The translations under genes and the position numbers were made by a program. 39,610 nucleotides of DNA from Actinomycetes bacterium (lineage in GTDB: Bacteria; Actinomycetota; Actinomycetes; Propionibacteriales; Propionibacteriaceae), in the NCBI GenBank assembly GCA_023443125.1, contig JAEZVO010000046.1, forward strand, positions 1-39,610, read 5' to 3'. This document shows positions 17,201-24,805 of the stretch, one piece after another (position 1 is the stretch's first letter; every line of letters begins with the position of its first letter). The notes under the pieces are model-generated. The model saw only the letters and a program-made list of their open reading frames with translations, was not told the DNA's origin and did no database searches.

Positions 17201-17449
17201 GACGGACGCTTCCAACTTGTCGACGGCACGGAGGTCACCCAGCCGCGCTACTGGATTCAGTTTGAGCGCTCCGGAATGCGCGTCGAGAACCACGGCGTCG
17301 ACCCCGACATCGAGGTGGAGATGACGCCCGACAGCTGGGAATCCGACCAGGATCCGCAGCTCGACGCGGCCATCGCGGAGGCGCTGCAGCGGCTCCAGCG
17401 CATTCCCGCCAAGGAGCCCAAGCCGCTGGGCGCACCGCGCTTCGCGTGA
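14249..17449 (+). CDS. Tricorn-type serine protease (family S41B)
   Basis: This 1066-aa protein matches tricorn protease architecture. Two N-terminal beta-propellers (about 1-310 and 320-640, with many WD/YWTD-like 'SPDGR' and 'GKYLIF' strands) are followed by a core with HSY (ELNTSHSYV, His of the active site). A PDZ domain lies at about 775-830 (GAEPGDVILAIDG). The S41 catalytic part has the oxyanion region VRYNGGGHTSE and the nucleophile Ser in FAGSDGD. Known tricorn trims oligopeptides released by the proteasome or Clp, which makes its position next to clpP1P2X suggestive. No signal peptide is visible, so it acts in the cytosol. TAAGCT lies 8 nt before the ATG (leaderless promoter). Confidence 0.93.
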   Translation: MSHGYRRYPHIHGKHIVFVADDDLWLGETSGGTAARLTRGEDTPRTPRFAPNGRDIAFVSTTGGGWDLYVTDADGGARRLTWLSASRMQVSGWIDDSHIMIASSHETVARGLTYLYSVSLDGRITRLPYGLAMDAAIGRAGTVVASPNFHGPHEWKRYRGGMAIRLWVSTDGHSDWKRILPDTAASLAGPSWFGDRIIFTSDRGDAVRGQAQLWSVTATGRNPKQHTKHGFEQGYVRDATTDGKSIVYHARGQLYLMTSLEGRPELLDLRTATGRPQPVSIAPGERLEAIVPDHGGDGSLLEWRGAAYFLTHRSGPARALADAPGVRIREPRLLGRSGKAIWASDVDGEDCLEIKGIDGDGPVRRLAQGRVGRVVELQPNAQGSKVAVGSHDGTIYLLDVARGSLKKIGRSPNGEPSGFTFSPDGRYLVWREAIANEGMLGRLVGYDLIEDASFTLTRGQFNDYSPQFSTCGKYLIFLSSRTIDPSYDELTFDLSFTNTVRPWLVPLSAEDPSPFGVSADGWQISEPDDDSSVTDEAKKDDHDSNDLPQGTLDVDGFEDRLSVFPVPSGQFRGVSPVADGVIWTRSTAGSAVLGDGRVGTEDAKDLVEHFSFKQRKTTVVVDACDAVAVSGDGERLVVRSGDEVWVQPSDSKPDDDDKIGVDLSRLRRDVDPVADWQQMFDETTRLMASHFWREDMDGVDWKSVVAQYRPLVGHLATHDDLVDLLWEVIGELNTSHSYVIPPDTGEQSPVGWLGAEFRRNSKQEIVIDRILPGESSDPRARSPLLAAGVGAEPGDVILAIDGHPTAEAKHIGELLVGTAEKAIELTLARGRMKRRVAVVPVASEVPLRYHEWVKHNVRYVDRASDGKLGYVHVPDMTAFGWAEFHRLIGEATGRDGIVVDVRYNGGGHTSELVLERLMRKVVAFTGARHLDGFGTYPAQGLRGPVVFVTNPFAGSDGDIVTLAAQEHGLGPVVGERSWGGVIGIDGRFQLVDGTEVTQPRYWIQFERSGMRVENHGVDPDIEVEMTPDSWESDQDPQLDAAIAEALQRLQRIPAKEPKPLGAPRFA

Positions 17450-17455
17450 TTCCAG

Positions 17456-17487
17456 ACGCGCCCTGCCTTGCCACAGGTGGGGCGCGT
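17456..17487 (+). terminator. Hairpin after the tricorn gene
   Basis: ACGCGCCC (17456-17463) pairs perfectly with GGGCGCGT (17480-17487), starting 7 nt beyond the stop. A second set of alternative pairings follows: CGCCTGC at 17513-17519 can pair with GCAGGCG on either side (17504-17510 or 17520-17526), and TTTT follows the latter. Confidence 0.6.
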
Positions 17488-17549
17488 GCTCTACCTTGAT
17501 GGGGCAGGCGTCCGCCTGCGCAGGCGTTTTGGATTGAAAGGAGTTGACG

Positions 17550-17624
17550 ATGAACCAGTGCTCGCGACTGCAGCGTGAGAATTTCTTCGTCTTCTTTGAC
17601 CGGTCCGCCGTGCCGTCCTCCTGA
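17550..17624 (+). CDS. Putative Phe-rich leader peptide upstream of rtcB
   Basis: This is a 24-codon reading frame with a strong Shine-Dalgarno (AAAGGAG, 7 nt before the ATG). It encodes a peptide containing ENFFVFFDRSAVPSS. Codons 12, 13, 15 and 16 are Phe, with Val at 14. A strong hairpin begins 22 nt after its stop, and rtcB begins 39 nt after the hairpin. Just after the Phe codons, TTGACCGG (17596-17603) can pair with CCGGTCAG (17653-17660), which overlaps the 5' arm and loop of the hairpin. The layout is that of a ribosome-mediated attenuator. That it is translated and regulatory is inference. Confidence 0.6.
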   Translation: MNQCSRLQRENFFVFFDRSAVPSS

Positions 17625-17645
17625 CGCACACCCAAACACTCCTTA

Positions 17646-17678
17646 CAAGGGCCCGGTCAGCGCGCGACCGGGCCCTTG
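17646..17678 (+). terminator. Terminator/attenuator hairpin before rtcB
   Basis: CAAGGGCCCGGTC (17646-17658) pairs perfectly with GACCGGGCCCTTG (17666-17678) through a 7-nt loop, followed by TTGTGTG. It lies between the Phe-rich leader peptide and rtcB, so it would block rtcB transcription unless disrupted. Confidence 0.8.
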
Positions 17679-17717
17679 TTGTGTGCCTGCACCCATATGA
17701 ACGAAAGGAACAGACCA

Positions 17718-18929
17718 ATGGTCACCACCCTGCCCACGGCACTGCCCGGCTCGGATGCCGACGTGCTCCTGTGGGCTGACCCGTCGGAGGTCGAGGACGC
17801 AGTCCTGCAGCAGCTGCGCAACATCGCGGCGCTCCCGTGGGTTAATCGTGTCCGCGTCATGCCCGACGTGCATCTCGGCAAGGGAGCCACCGTCGGATCC
17901 GTGATCGCGATGCGCGACGCCGTCGCACCCTCCGCGGTCGGCGTCGACATCGGCTGCGGCATGATCGGCGTCCGCACGAGCCTCACCGCAGACGATCTCC
18001 CCGAGGATCTCTCTGCGCTACGGTTCGCCATCGAGGCGGCGGTCCCCGTCGGCTGGCACCAGCACGACAGCCACGCACCCATCCTCGACGACAACCCGCG
18101 CCTGGCTGCGCAGTTCGACCCGCTCGTGCGCGGCTTCGACGAGCTGCGCGCGCCGAAGGTGGGGGATCGTCGGCAGAAGATGGTGGCGCAGTGCGGCACC
18201 CTCGGCGGCGGAAACCACTTCATCGAGGTCACGCTCGACGATAACGACCGCGTGTGGCTCATGCTGCACTCCGGGTCGCGCAACATCGGCAAGGAGATCG
18301 CGGAGCGCCATATCGCGACGGCGAAGACGCTCGATCACAACCTCGATCTGCCCGACCGCGACCTCGCTGTGTTTCTCGCGGGCACCGACGAGATGGCGGC
18401 GTACCTGCACGACCTCTACTGGGCGCAGGCCTACGCGAAGACCAACCGCGAGGTGATGATGGCGCTGGTGCGGGCCGTCGTCGGGCAGCACTTCCCGCAT
18501 GTGCGCTTCGACGAGGGTGTGAACTGCCACCACAACTATGTCTCGGAAGAGACGTACGACGGTGTCGAGCTCGTCGTGACCCGTAAGGGCGCCATCCGCG
18601 CGGGGCGCGGCGACCTGGGGCTCATCCCGGGCTCCATGGGAACAGGCTCCTACGTGGTGCGCGGCCTCGGCAACGAGGTGGGCCTCAACTCCGCTTCGCA
18701 CGGCGCCGGGCGCCGGATGTCCAGGCGGGCAGCGAAGCGCGCGTTCACCGTCGATGACCTCGCGGCGCAGACCGCGGGCATCGAGTGCCGCAAGGACGAG
18801 GGTGTGCTCGACGAGATCCCCGGCGCCTACAAGGACCTCGCGAAGGTCATTGAGGCGCAGACCACCGGCGAGCAGCCGCTGGTCGAGGTGGTCGCGCGGT
18901 TGCGCACTATCCTGTGCGTGAAGGGGTGA
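17718..18929 (+). CDS. rtcB: RtcB, GTP-dependent RNA ligase (3'-phosphate/5'-OH)
   Basis: This 403-aa enzyme joins RNA 2',3'-cyclic-phosphate or 3'-phosphate ends to 5'-OH ends and repairs tRNAs and rRNA cleaved by nucleases. Visible motifs are Mn ligands in DIGCGM (Cys80), GGGNHF (His167), HSGSR (His184) and HHN, and the guanylylated His328 in SHGAGRRMSR. The length matches the bacterial family. The ATG at 17718 follows AAAGGA. There is no rtcA or RtcR next to it; instead it is preceded by a Phe-rich reading frame and a terminator hairpin, so control by attenuation is likely. It is convergent with valS. Confidence 0.95.
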   Translation: MVTTLPTALPGSDADVLLWADPSEVEDAVLQQLRNIAALPWVNRVRVMPDVHLGKGATVGSVIAMRDAVAPSAVGVDIGCGMIGVRTSLTADDLPEDLSALRFAIEAAVPVGWHQHDSHAPILDDNPRLAAQFDPLVRGFDELRAPKVGDRRQKMVAQCGTLGGGNHFIEVTLDDNDRVWLMLHSGSRNIGKEIAERHIATAKTLDHNLDLPDRDLAVFLAGTDEMAAYLHDLYWAQAYAKTNREVMMALVRAVVGQHFPHVRFDEGVNCHHNYVSEETYDGVELVVTRKGAIRAGRGDLGLIPGSMGTGSYVVRGLGNEVGLNSASHGAGRRMSRRAAKRAFTVDDLAAQTAGIECRKDEGVLDEIPGAYKDLAKVIEAQTTGEQPLVEVVARLRTILCVKG

Positions 18930-18936
18930 GCAGAAT

Positions 18937-18973
18937 CGTCGGGAGGTGTCTCAGCCGAGGCGCTTCCCGACGA
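18937..18973. terminator. Bidirectional hairpin between rtcB and valS
   Basis: TCGTCGGGA (18937-18945) pairs with TCCCGACGA (18965-18973), in the 77-bp gap between the two convergent genes. The 9-bp stem could act in both directions. Confidence 0.55.
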
Positions 18974-19006
18974 ACGACCTTCCCGAGGCCGATCGCGGCA
19001 GGAACA

Positions 19007-21547
19007 TCACTCCTGCGAGGCGAGCTCCACGTCGACGGCGAGCTCGTCGCCCCCGTCGGTCCACGACACGTCACCGACGATGCGCCCGACAGCACGCAGG
19101 TCGCTTTCGATGGCGCGCAGGCGCTCCAGCACGTCGGCGGGGCCACTGAATGCGGCTTTCACGACCTCCGTGCGCATCGACACCTTCGCGTTCGACTTCG
19201 CGCCACGGATCACGATCAGCGCCGAGGCCACGTCGTCCATGAGTTCGGTGTCGGCCTCCGGCAACTCGTCGACGGTGGGCCACGCCGAGCGGTGAATGGA
19301 CCCGTCGCGGAACCAGCTCCACGTCTCCTCCGTCACGTACGGCAGGAACGGGGCCAGCAGGCGCAGCTGCACGTCGAGAGCAAGCTGCAACGCAGCCTTC
19401 GCGGAACGCGAGCCCTCGCCGTCGGAGTACGCACGCTCCTTCACGAGCTCGATGTAGTCGTCGCAGAACGCCCAGAAGAACTGTTCGGCGGCCTCGAGCG
19501 CCGACGTGTAGTCGTACGCATCGAATGCCTGGGTGGCTTGCGCAACCACTCCGCGCAGCGAAGCGAGCATCGCGCGATCGAGCGGGTTGGTGACCTCGTC
19601 GACGGAGAACTCGCCCTCCGCTCGGGACAGCGCGAACTTCGATGCGTTCAGCACCTTCGTCGCTAGGCGGCGGCCGACCTTCATCTGCGACTCGTCGAAC
19701 GGAGAGTCGAGCCCCGGGCGGGCCATCGCGGCACGCCAGCGCACCGCGTCGGAGCCGAACTTGTCGAGGATCTCGGTGGGCACCACCACGTTGCCCTTCG
19801 ATTTCGACATCTTCTTGCGATCCGGGTCGACCACGAATCCTGAGATCGTGGCGCGCTTCCACGGCAGCGAGTCGAACTCGAAGTGGGAGCGCACGACGCG
19901 GGAGAACAGCCAGGTGCGGATGATGTCGTGGGCCTGCGGGGCCACGTCCATGGGGAACGTGAGGTTGAACAGTTCCTCGTCGCGCTGCCAACCGCAGGCG
20001 AGTTCGGGGGTGAGCGACGACGTCGCCCACGTGTCCATCACGTCCGGGTCCGCCATGAAGCCGCCCGCCTGACCGCGCTGGGATTCGTCGTAGCCCTCGG
20101 GCGCCTGCGACATCGGATCGACGGGCAGCTCGGCCTCGTCGGGAACAATCGGGTGATCGTAGTCGGGCTCCCCGTCGGCGTCGAGCGGGTACCAGACGGG
20201 GAACGGCACGCCGAAGAAGCGCTGACGTGAGATCAGCCAGTCGCCGTTCAGGCCCTCCACCCAGTTGTCGTAGCGGTGCCGCATGTGCTCGGGCACCCAC
20301 TGCAGTTCCTCGCCTCGGGCACGCAGCTTGGCCTTGAGTTCGTCGTCGCGGCCACCGTTGGAGATGTACCACTGCCTGGTGGCGACGATCTCGAGCGGCT
20401 TGTCGCCCTTCTCGAAGAAGTTCGCTTTGCGGGTGGTGGCCTTCGGCTCCTCGGTCATCGCGCCGGATTCGCGCAGCATCGCGACGGTGGCCTCGCGGGC
20501 GGAGAACACCGTCTTGCCGGCGAGCTGCTCGTACGGCTCGGTGTTGGTGACCCACTCGGGCGTCTCGCGCACGAACCGCCCGTCGCGGCCAATCACCGTG
20601 CGCGTGGGGAGGTTGAGCTCGCGCCACCAGGTGACGTCGGTGAGGTCACCAAACGTACAGCACATGGCGATGCCGGCACCCTTGTCCGGCTCCGCATCGC
20701 GGTGGGCGAGGACAGGAATCTCCACACCGAACACCGGCGATGTCACGGTCTGCCCAAACAGGTCTTGGTAACGCTCGTCGTCGGGGTGCGCGATGAGCGC
20801 ACACACGCTCACCAGCAGCTCGGGGCGGGTGGTTTCGATGAAGACGGGGGAGCCGTCGGCCTTCGTGAAGGCGACGCGGTGGTAGGCGCCGGGGTAGTCG
20901 CGGGCTTCGAGCTCGGCCTGCGCGACGGCGGTCTGGAACGTCACATCCCACAGCGTCGGCGCGTGGTTCATGTACGCCTCGCCACGCTGCAGATTGCGCA
21001 GGAAGGCCTTCTGGGCGATGGCCTGGGTGTCGCGCCCGATCGTCGTGTAGAGCAGATCCCAGTCCACCGACAGCCCGAGCCTGCGCCACAGCGCCTCGAA
21101 CACCTGCTCGTCGATGGCCGTCAGTTCCTCGCACAGCTCGATGAAGTTGCGACGAGACACCGCCACCTGACGCTTCGGGTCAGGCTTGGCGGGAGGCTGG
21201 AAGTCGGGGTCGTAGGGCAGCGACGGATCGCAGCGCACGCCGTAGTAGTTCTGCACGCGGCGCTCGGTGGGCAGACCGTTATCGTCCCAACCCATGGGGT
21301 AGAACACTTCCTTGCCGCGCATGCGCTGGTAGCGGGCCACCACGTCGGTGTGGGTGTAGCTGAATACGTGACCGACGTGCAATGAGCCGGAGACGGTGGG
21401 CGGCGGGGTGTCGATGGAGAACACGGCTTCGCGGGAGGCCGGGCGACGGAACGCGTACGTGGCTTCGTCGCTCCATACCTTGCCCCACTTCTCCTCGAGG
21501 CCTTCGAGGGACGGCTTGTCGGGGATGCGGGATTGCAATTCGGTCAT
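19007..21547 (-). CDS. valS: Valyl-tRNA synthetase
   Basis: This 846-aa class I enzyme charges tRNA-Val. The signature HVGH is at residues 57-60 (SGSLHVGH) and KMSKS at about 578-583. Between them is the CP1 editing domain, where ETTRPELLVS is typical of ValRS editing. The anticodon-binding domain follows. It ends without the C-terminal coiled-coil arm found in the longer E. coli-type ValRS, so this is the short form. TAAGAT lies 7 nt before the ATG on the minus strand (leaderless). It is separated from the upstream DsbA-like gene by a terminator. Confidence 0.96.
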   Translation of the reverse strand: MTELQSRIPDKPSLEGLEEKWGKVWSDEATYAFRRPASREAVFSIDTPPPTVSGSLHVGHVFSYTHTDVVARYQRMRGKEVFYPMGWDDNGLPTERRVQNYYGVRCDPSLPYDPDFQPPAKPDPKRQVAVSRRNFIELCEELTAIDEQVFEALWRRLGLSVDWDLLYTTIGRDTQAIAQKAFLRNLQRGEAYMNHAPTLWDVTFQTAVAQAELEARDYPGAYHRVAFTKADGSPVFIETTRPELLVSVCALIAHPDDERYQDLFGQTVTSPVFGVEIPVLAHRDAEPDKGAGIAMCCTFGDLTDVTWWRELNLPTRTVIGRDGRFVRETPEWVTNTEPYEQLAGKTVFSAREATVAMLRESGAMTEEPKATTRKANFFEKGDKPLEIVATRQWYISNGGRDDELKAKLRARGEELQWVPEHMRHRYDNWVEGLNGDWLISRQRFFGVPFPVWYPLDADGEPDYDHPIVPDEAELPVDPMSQAPEGYDESQRGQAGGFMADPDVMDTWATSSLTPELACGWQRDEELFNLTFPMDVAPQAHDIIRTWLFSRVVRSHFEFDSLPWKRATISGFVVDPDRKKMSKSKGNVVVPTEILDKFGSDAVRWRAAMARPGLDSPFDESQMKVGRRLATKVLNASKFALSRAEGEFSVDEVTNPLDRAMLASLRGVVAQATQAFDAYDYTSALEAAEQFFWAFCDDYIELVKERAYSDGEGSRSAKAALQLALDVQLRLLAPFLPYVTEETWSWFRDGSIHRSAWPTVDELPEADTELMDDVASALIVIRGAKSNAKVSMRTEVVKAAFSGPADVLERLRAIESDLRAVGRIVGDVSWTDGGDELAVDVELASQE

Positions 21548-21606
21548 GCCAGCGATCTTAGTGGCAAGCCCCGCGTCACGCAGTTTCGCTCAACCGCGGA
21601 TACGAC

Positions 21607-21640
21607 GAGAGCCCGCAACCGAAGTGGCGTGCGGGCTCTC
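21607..21640 (-). terminator. Terminator after the DsbA-like gene
   Basis: GAGAGCCCGCA (21607-21617) and TGCGGGCTCTC (21630-21640) form a perfect 11-bp stem, 15 bp beyond the stop at 21655. It prevents readthrough into valS. Confidence 0.8.
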
Positions 21641-21654
21641 TAGCGACGTTGGTG

Positions 21655-22479
21655 CTACTCCTTCTCGAGCGGCTGGTGAGTAGGGGCGTCGGTGCCTTCC
21701 TGCGCCTTGGTAATGGCATCCAGCAGCGACGCGGCGTCGGGCTGGATGAGTTGCTCGCCGGTCTCCGGGTTGCCGAAGATGAGCTTCTGTCCATTCACCA
21801 CATACGTGGGCGTGCCTGTGGCGCCGGATTCCATGAAAGCCTTGTGCGATTTCTCTGCGAAGTCCTTGTACGCTCGCTTCCGCAGCAATTCCTGGAACTG
21901 CTTCAAGTCGTCGCCCTCGAGGCCTGCCTCTTTCGCGAACTTCTCGCGCAGGTCTTTTTCGGGGTAGTGCGAGCTCTGGTTCTCGAACAGCACATCCGCG
22001 TACTGCCGGTACTTGCCGAAGGCATCTGCCGTGGCGGCAGCGATTGCGGCGCGGTATGACGGGCCTGCACCCATCTCGCCATCCATGAAGTAGGCGGTGC
22101 GGTGCTCGATGGTGATCTTGCCCTGAGCAACCAGCTCTTCCAGCGCAGGGCCATAGGTGGCCTGGTACTCGGCGCAGTGCGGGCACAGGAAATCGGTGTA
22201 CACGATGACGTTAGGCACCTTGTCGGTGGGCATCTTGGCGTCTTGCATGATGCCGCCCTCCGCCGTGGCATTCGGCGGGGTCTGCTGATTCTCCGTCACC
22301 TCGACGCCCCGATTGCTCAGGATCGGTGGGATGGCCACCACCGCAATCACGACGATGAGCGCCAACGCCGCGATGCCGGCGCCGATGCCGATGACCCGGT
22401 TTCTGCGCCGTCGCTGTTGTTCGAGTTCCTGCTGCTGGCGCAGCATGGCGCGGCGGCTGAGGTTTTGGTTATTCGCCAT
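21655..22479 (-). CDS. Membrane-anchored DsbA-like thioredoxin-fold protein
   Basis: This 274-aa protein has a basic, Gln/Arg-rich cytosolic N-terminus, one membrane helix (about 29-51) and an extracytoplasmic thioredoxin fold. The redox motif is CPHC (Cys99 and Cys102 in YTDFLCPHCAEY) and the cis-Pro loop is TGTPTYVV. The all-helical insert lies between them. It fits the DsbA/DSBA_2 family that oxidises exported proteins or supports their folding; the partner (VKOR or DsbB) is not in this window. GGAG lies about 12 nt before the ATG. It is divergent from folC. Confidence 0.88.
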   Translation of the reverse strand: MANNQNLSRRAMLRQQQELEQQRRRRNRVIGIGAGIAALALIVVIAVVAIPPILSNRGVEVTENQQTPPNATAEGGIMQDAKMPTDKVPNVIVYTDFLCPHCAEYQATYGPALEELVAQGKITIEHRTAYFMDGEMGAGPSYRAAIAAATADAFGKYRQYADVLFENQSSHYPEKDLREKFAKEAGLEGDDLKQFQELLRKRAYKDFAEKSHKAFMESGATGTPTYVVNGQKLIFGNPETGEQLIQPDAASLLDAITKAQEGTDAPTHQPLEKE

Positions 22480-22673
22480 CGTGGTGTTTCTCCAAGCAAT
22501 CCTGATTCAGGGTTCAATGAAACGCAACGACTCGCGGTGCCGTTTTGTTCCGTATCACTCGAGTTGCAGTGTAGTGGAGCCTGCCTCGTGCTCGACCCTT
22601 CGACATCGCCGCCTGCGGCCGCGTGCCTCGAAAGTGGGCACTTCCAGGTGTCAGGGCCTACGATCAAGGCATC

Positions 22674-24011
22674 ATGCACGAGACGTACCGCGAGCTCACC
22701 GCTCAACTCACCGCCCGCTGGCCCGAACACCGGGTGGCGCCCAGCCTGAAACGCATCGCCGCGCTCATGGACCTCCTGGGAGAACCGCAGCGCGCGGTCC
22801 CCGTCATCCAGGTTGCGGGCACCAACGGCAAGGGCTCGACGGCGATCATGATCGACGCGCTCCTGCGCGCCAGCGGACTGCGCACGGGGCGGTTCTCGTC
22901 GCCACACCTCACTGACGTGCGGGAACGCATCTGCATCGACGGGGCACCCATCTCGCAGCAGGACTTCGTCGCGGTATGGGAAGACATCGAGCCCTATGTG
23001 CGCATGGTGGACGAGCAGCGCCACGACGACGTCGCGATGACCTTCTTCGAGGTGATCACAGGCCTCGCCTATGCCGCATTCGCCGACGCACCCGTCGACG
23101 TGGCCGTGATGGAGGTCGGGCTGGGAGGCCGCTGGGACGCTACCAGCGTCGCTGACCCGCAGGTGGCTGTCATTTGCCCCGTCGGACTCGATCACACGCA
23201 CATCCTCGGCTCCACCCTCCAGGAGGTTGCGGGCGAGAAGGCCGGCATCATCAAGGAAGGCGCGACGGCGGTGCTCGCCGGACAAGATCCGGCGGCGGCA
23301 CCCGTGCTGCTGGAGCGCGCCGTCGAGGTCGGCGCCCGTGTCAGGGCCGAGGGCCCCGACTTCGGGCTCATCGACCGCCAGGCCGCCATCGGCGGACAGC
23401 TGCTGCGCATTGCGACGGAGGGAGGCCCCGTCGGCGACGTGTTCCTCCCGCTGTTCGGCGAGCACATGGCGCGCAACGCGGCACTGGCGGTCGCCGCAGT
23501 GGAGGCATTCCTGGGTGGCAAACCGCTGCACCCGGAGATCATCGTCGAGGGGCTCGGCCAGGTGGAAGCGCCGGCACGGCTCGAGCGCGTGCGCACGTCG
23601 CCCCCCATCGTCATCGACACCGCCCACAACCCCCAGGCCGCCCTCGCCACCGCGAAGGGATTCAGCGAAGCGTTCACCTTCCAGCCGACCATCGGTGTCG
23701 TCGCGATGATGCAAGACAAAGACTCCCGCGAAGTGCTGCGCATCTTCTCGGAGATCATGGACGTCATCGTCATCACCAAGGTGCAGTCGTCGCCACGGGC
23801 ACGCGAGGTCGCCGAGCTTGTCGAGGAGGCGCGGGAGTTCTTCCACGACGGCGCCATCCACCAGTCGGCAACCATGGCCGAGGCACTCGACACCGCAGTG
23901 ATGCTCGCAGACACACTCTCCGAACACGCCGGCATCCTCGTCGCCGGCTCCGTGATCGCGGCGGGAGAAGCCCGCGCGCTGCTGGCGAAGGACACCACCG
24001 ATGAGGCTTGA
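22674..24011 (+). CDS. folC: Folylpolyglutamate/dihydrofolate synthase
   Basis: This 445-aa Mur-ligase-fold enzyme adds glutamate to folates and usually also makes dihydrofolate. The ATP loop is GTNGKGST (about 48-55), followed by FSSPHL, VGLGGRWDATS, the conserved His in GLDHTHILG, and VIDTAHNPQA in the C-terminal domain. The ATG at 22674 is chosen; TACGAT ends 9 nt before it, fitting a near-leaderless mRNA. Its end overlaps the DUF4233 gene by 11 nt, and that gene overlaps ndk, so the three are one operon. Confidence 0.95.
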   Translation: MHETYRELTAQLTARWPEHRVAPSLKRIAALMDLLGEPQRAVPVIQVAGTNGKGSTAIMIDALLRASGLRTGRFSSPHLTDVRERICIDGAPISQQDFVAVWEDIEPYVRMVDEQRHDDVAMTFFEVITGLAYAAFADAPVDVAVMEVGLGGRWDATSVADPQVAVICPVGLDHTHILGSTLQEVAGEKAGIIKEGATAVLAGQDPAAAPVLLERAVEVGARVRAEGPDFGLIDRQAAIGGQLLRIATEGGPVGDVFLPLFGEHMARNAALAVAAVEAFLGGKPLHPEIIVEGLGQVEAPARLERVRTSPPIVIDTAHNPQAALATAKGFSEAFTFQPTIGVVAMMQDKDSREVLRIFSEIMDVIVITKVQSSPRAREVAELVEEAREFFHDGAIHQSATMAEALDTAVMLADTLSEHAGILVAGSVIAAGEARALLAKDTTDEA

Positions 24012-24345
24012 TCCCAGCAACCCCATGAACGCCTCGATGCGGGCTCTGCTCGTGTTCGAGATCATCATTGTGTGGCTCTCATTTCCCGGCATGTTGCAGG
24101 TAGCCGGAGCGGACGTGGGCGTGGCATTGGCGGCATGCTCGGTGGAGACGCTGCTGCTCGTCGCCGCCGCTGGCGGAATCAAGAAATCATGGGGATACCC
24201 CGTCGGATGGGTTGGGCAGGCAGGCCTCCTGCTGCTGGGGCTCCTCACCTGGTGGATGTACGTGATGGGTGCAATCTTCGCCCTGCTGTGGATAACCTCA
24301 TACGTACTCGGCAAACGAATCGAAGCAAAGAAGGAAGCCAAGTGA
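24001..24345 (+). CDS. DUF4233 small membrane protein
   Basis: This 114-aa protein has four predicted membrane helices (about 12-32, 38-58, 66-82 and 84-104) and a basic C-terminal tail. It matches the DUF4233 family, which in actinobacteria usually lies between folC and ndk, as here. It starts inside the last codons of folC and its stop overlaps the ndk GTG (GTGA), so it is translationally coupled on both sides. No function is established. Confidence 0.85.
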   Translation: MRLDPSNPMNASMRALLVFEIIIVWLSFPGMLQVAGADVGVALAACSVETLLLVAAAGGIKKSWGYPVGWVGQAGLLLLGLLTWWMYVMGAIFALLWITSYVLGKRIEAKKEAK

Positions 24346-24746
24346 ACGAGACATTCGTCATCATCAAACCCGACGCGGTGGCCGCCGGTCACGTCGGCCA
24401 TATCCTCACCATTTACGAGGACGCGGGGCTCACCGTCGAAGCCATGGAACTGCGCACCATCGACGGCGCCTTCTCCGACAAGCACTACGCCGAGCACCTG
24501 GAGCGCGATTACTACCCGCCGTTGCGCGAGTTCATGACGTCCGGCCCGCTCGTGGCGGTGATCCTCTCCGGCGATGACGCCATCCAGAAGGTGCGTGCAT
24601 TGAACGGTGTCACCGACCCGTCGAAGGCCGACGAGGGCACCATCCGGCAGCGCTTCGGCACGAGCGTGCGCGAAAACGGCGTGCACGCGTCCGACTCGGA
24701 GGCCACGGCAGCCTCTGAGATCGCGCTCTGGTTCCCTGGGCGCTGA
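24342..24746 (+). CDS. ndk: Nucleoside diphosphate kinase
   Basis: This 134-aa enzyme passes phosphate between nucleoside tri- and diphosphates through a phospho-His. FVIIKPDAV at the start, RQRFG near 102-106, and the active His115 in NGVHASDS are all present; the usual Gly after the His is Ala here. The GTG start overlaps the DUF4233 stop and gives the family's usual N-terminus. It is the last gene of the folC operon. Confidence 0.95.
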   Translation: MNETFVIIKPDAVAAGHVGHILTIYEDAGLTVEAMELRTIDGAFSDKHYAEHLERDYYPPLREFMTSGPLVAVILSGDDAIQKVRALNGVTDPSKADEGTIRQRFGTSVRENGVHASDSEATAASEIALWFPGR

Positions 24747-24805
24747 AGCGATGAGCCGCGGATGATTCCCGGCTCGCGCCATACGGCAGTTACAATCGGC
24801 GCGTT

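Noticed and set aside
19071..20627. 518-codon minus-strand frame inside valS
   Set aside because: It is a second frame within the real valS gene, very Arg-rich, with no motifs.
22347..24782. 811-codon open frame on the minus strand across folC and ndk
   Set aside because: It is antisense to folC, the DUF4233 gene and ndk, which are certain. Long antisense frames are common in high-GC DNA, and its translation is rich in Arg, Asp, His and Val without domains.
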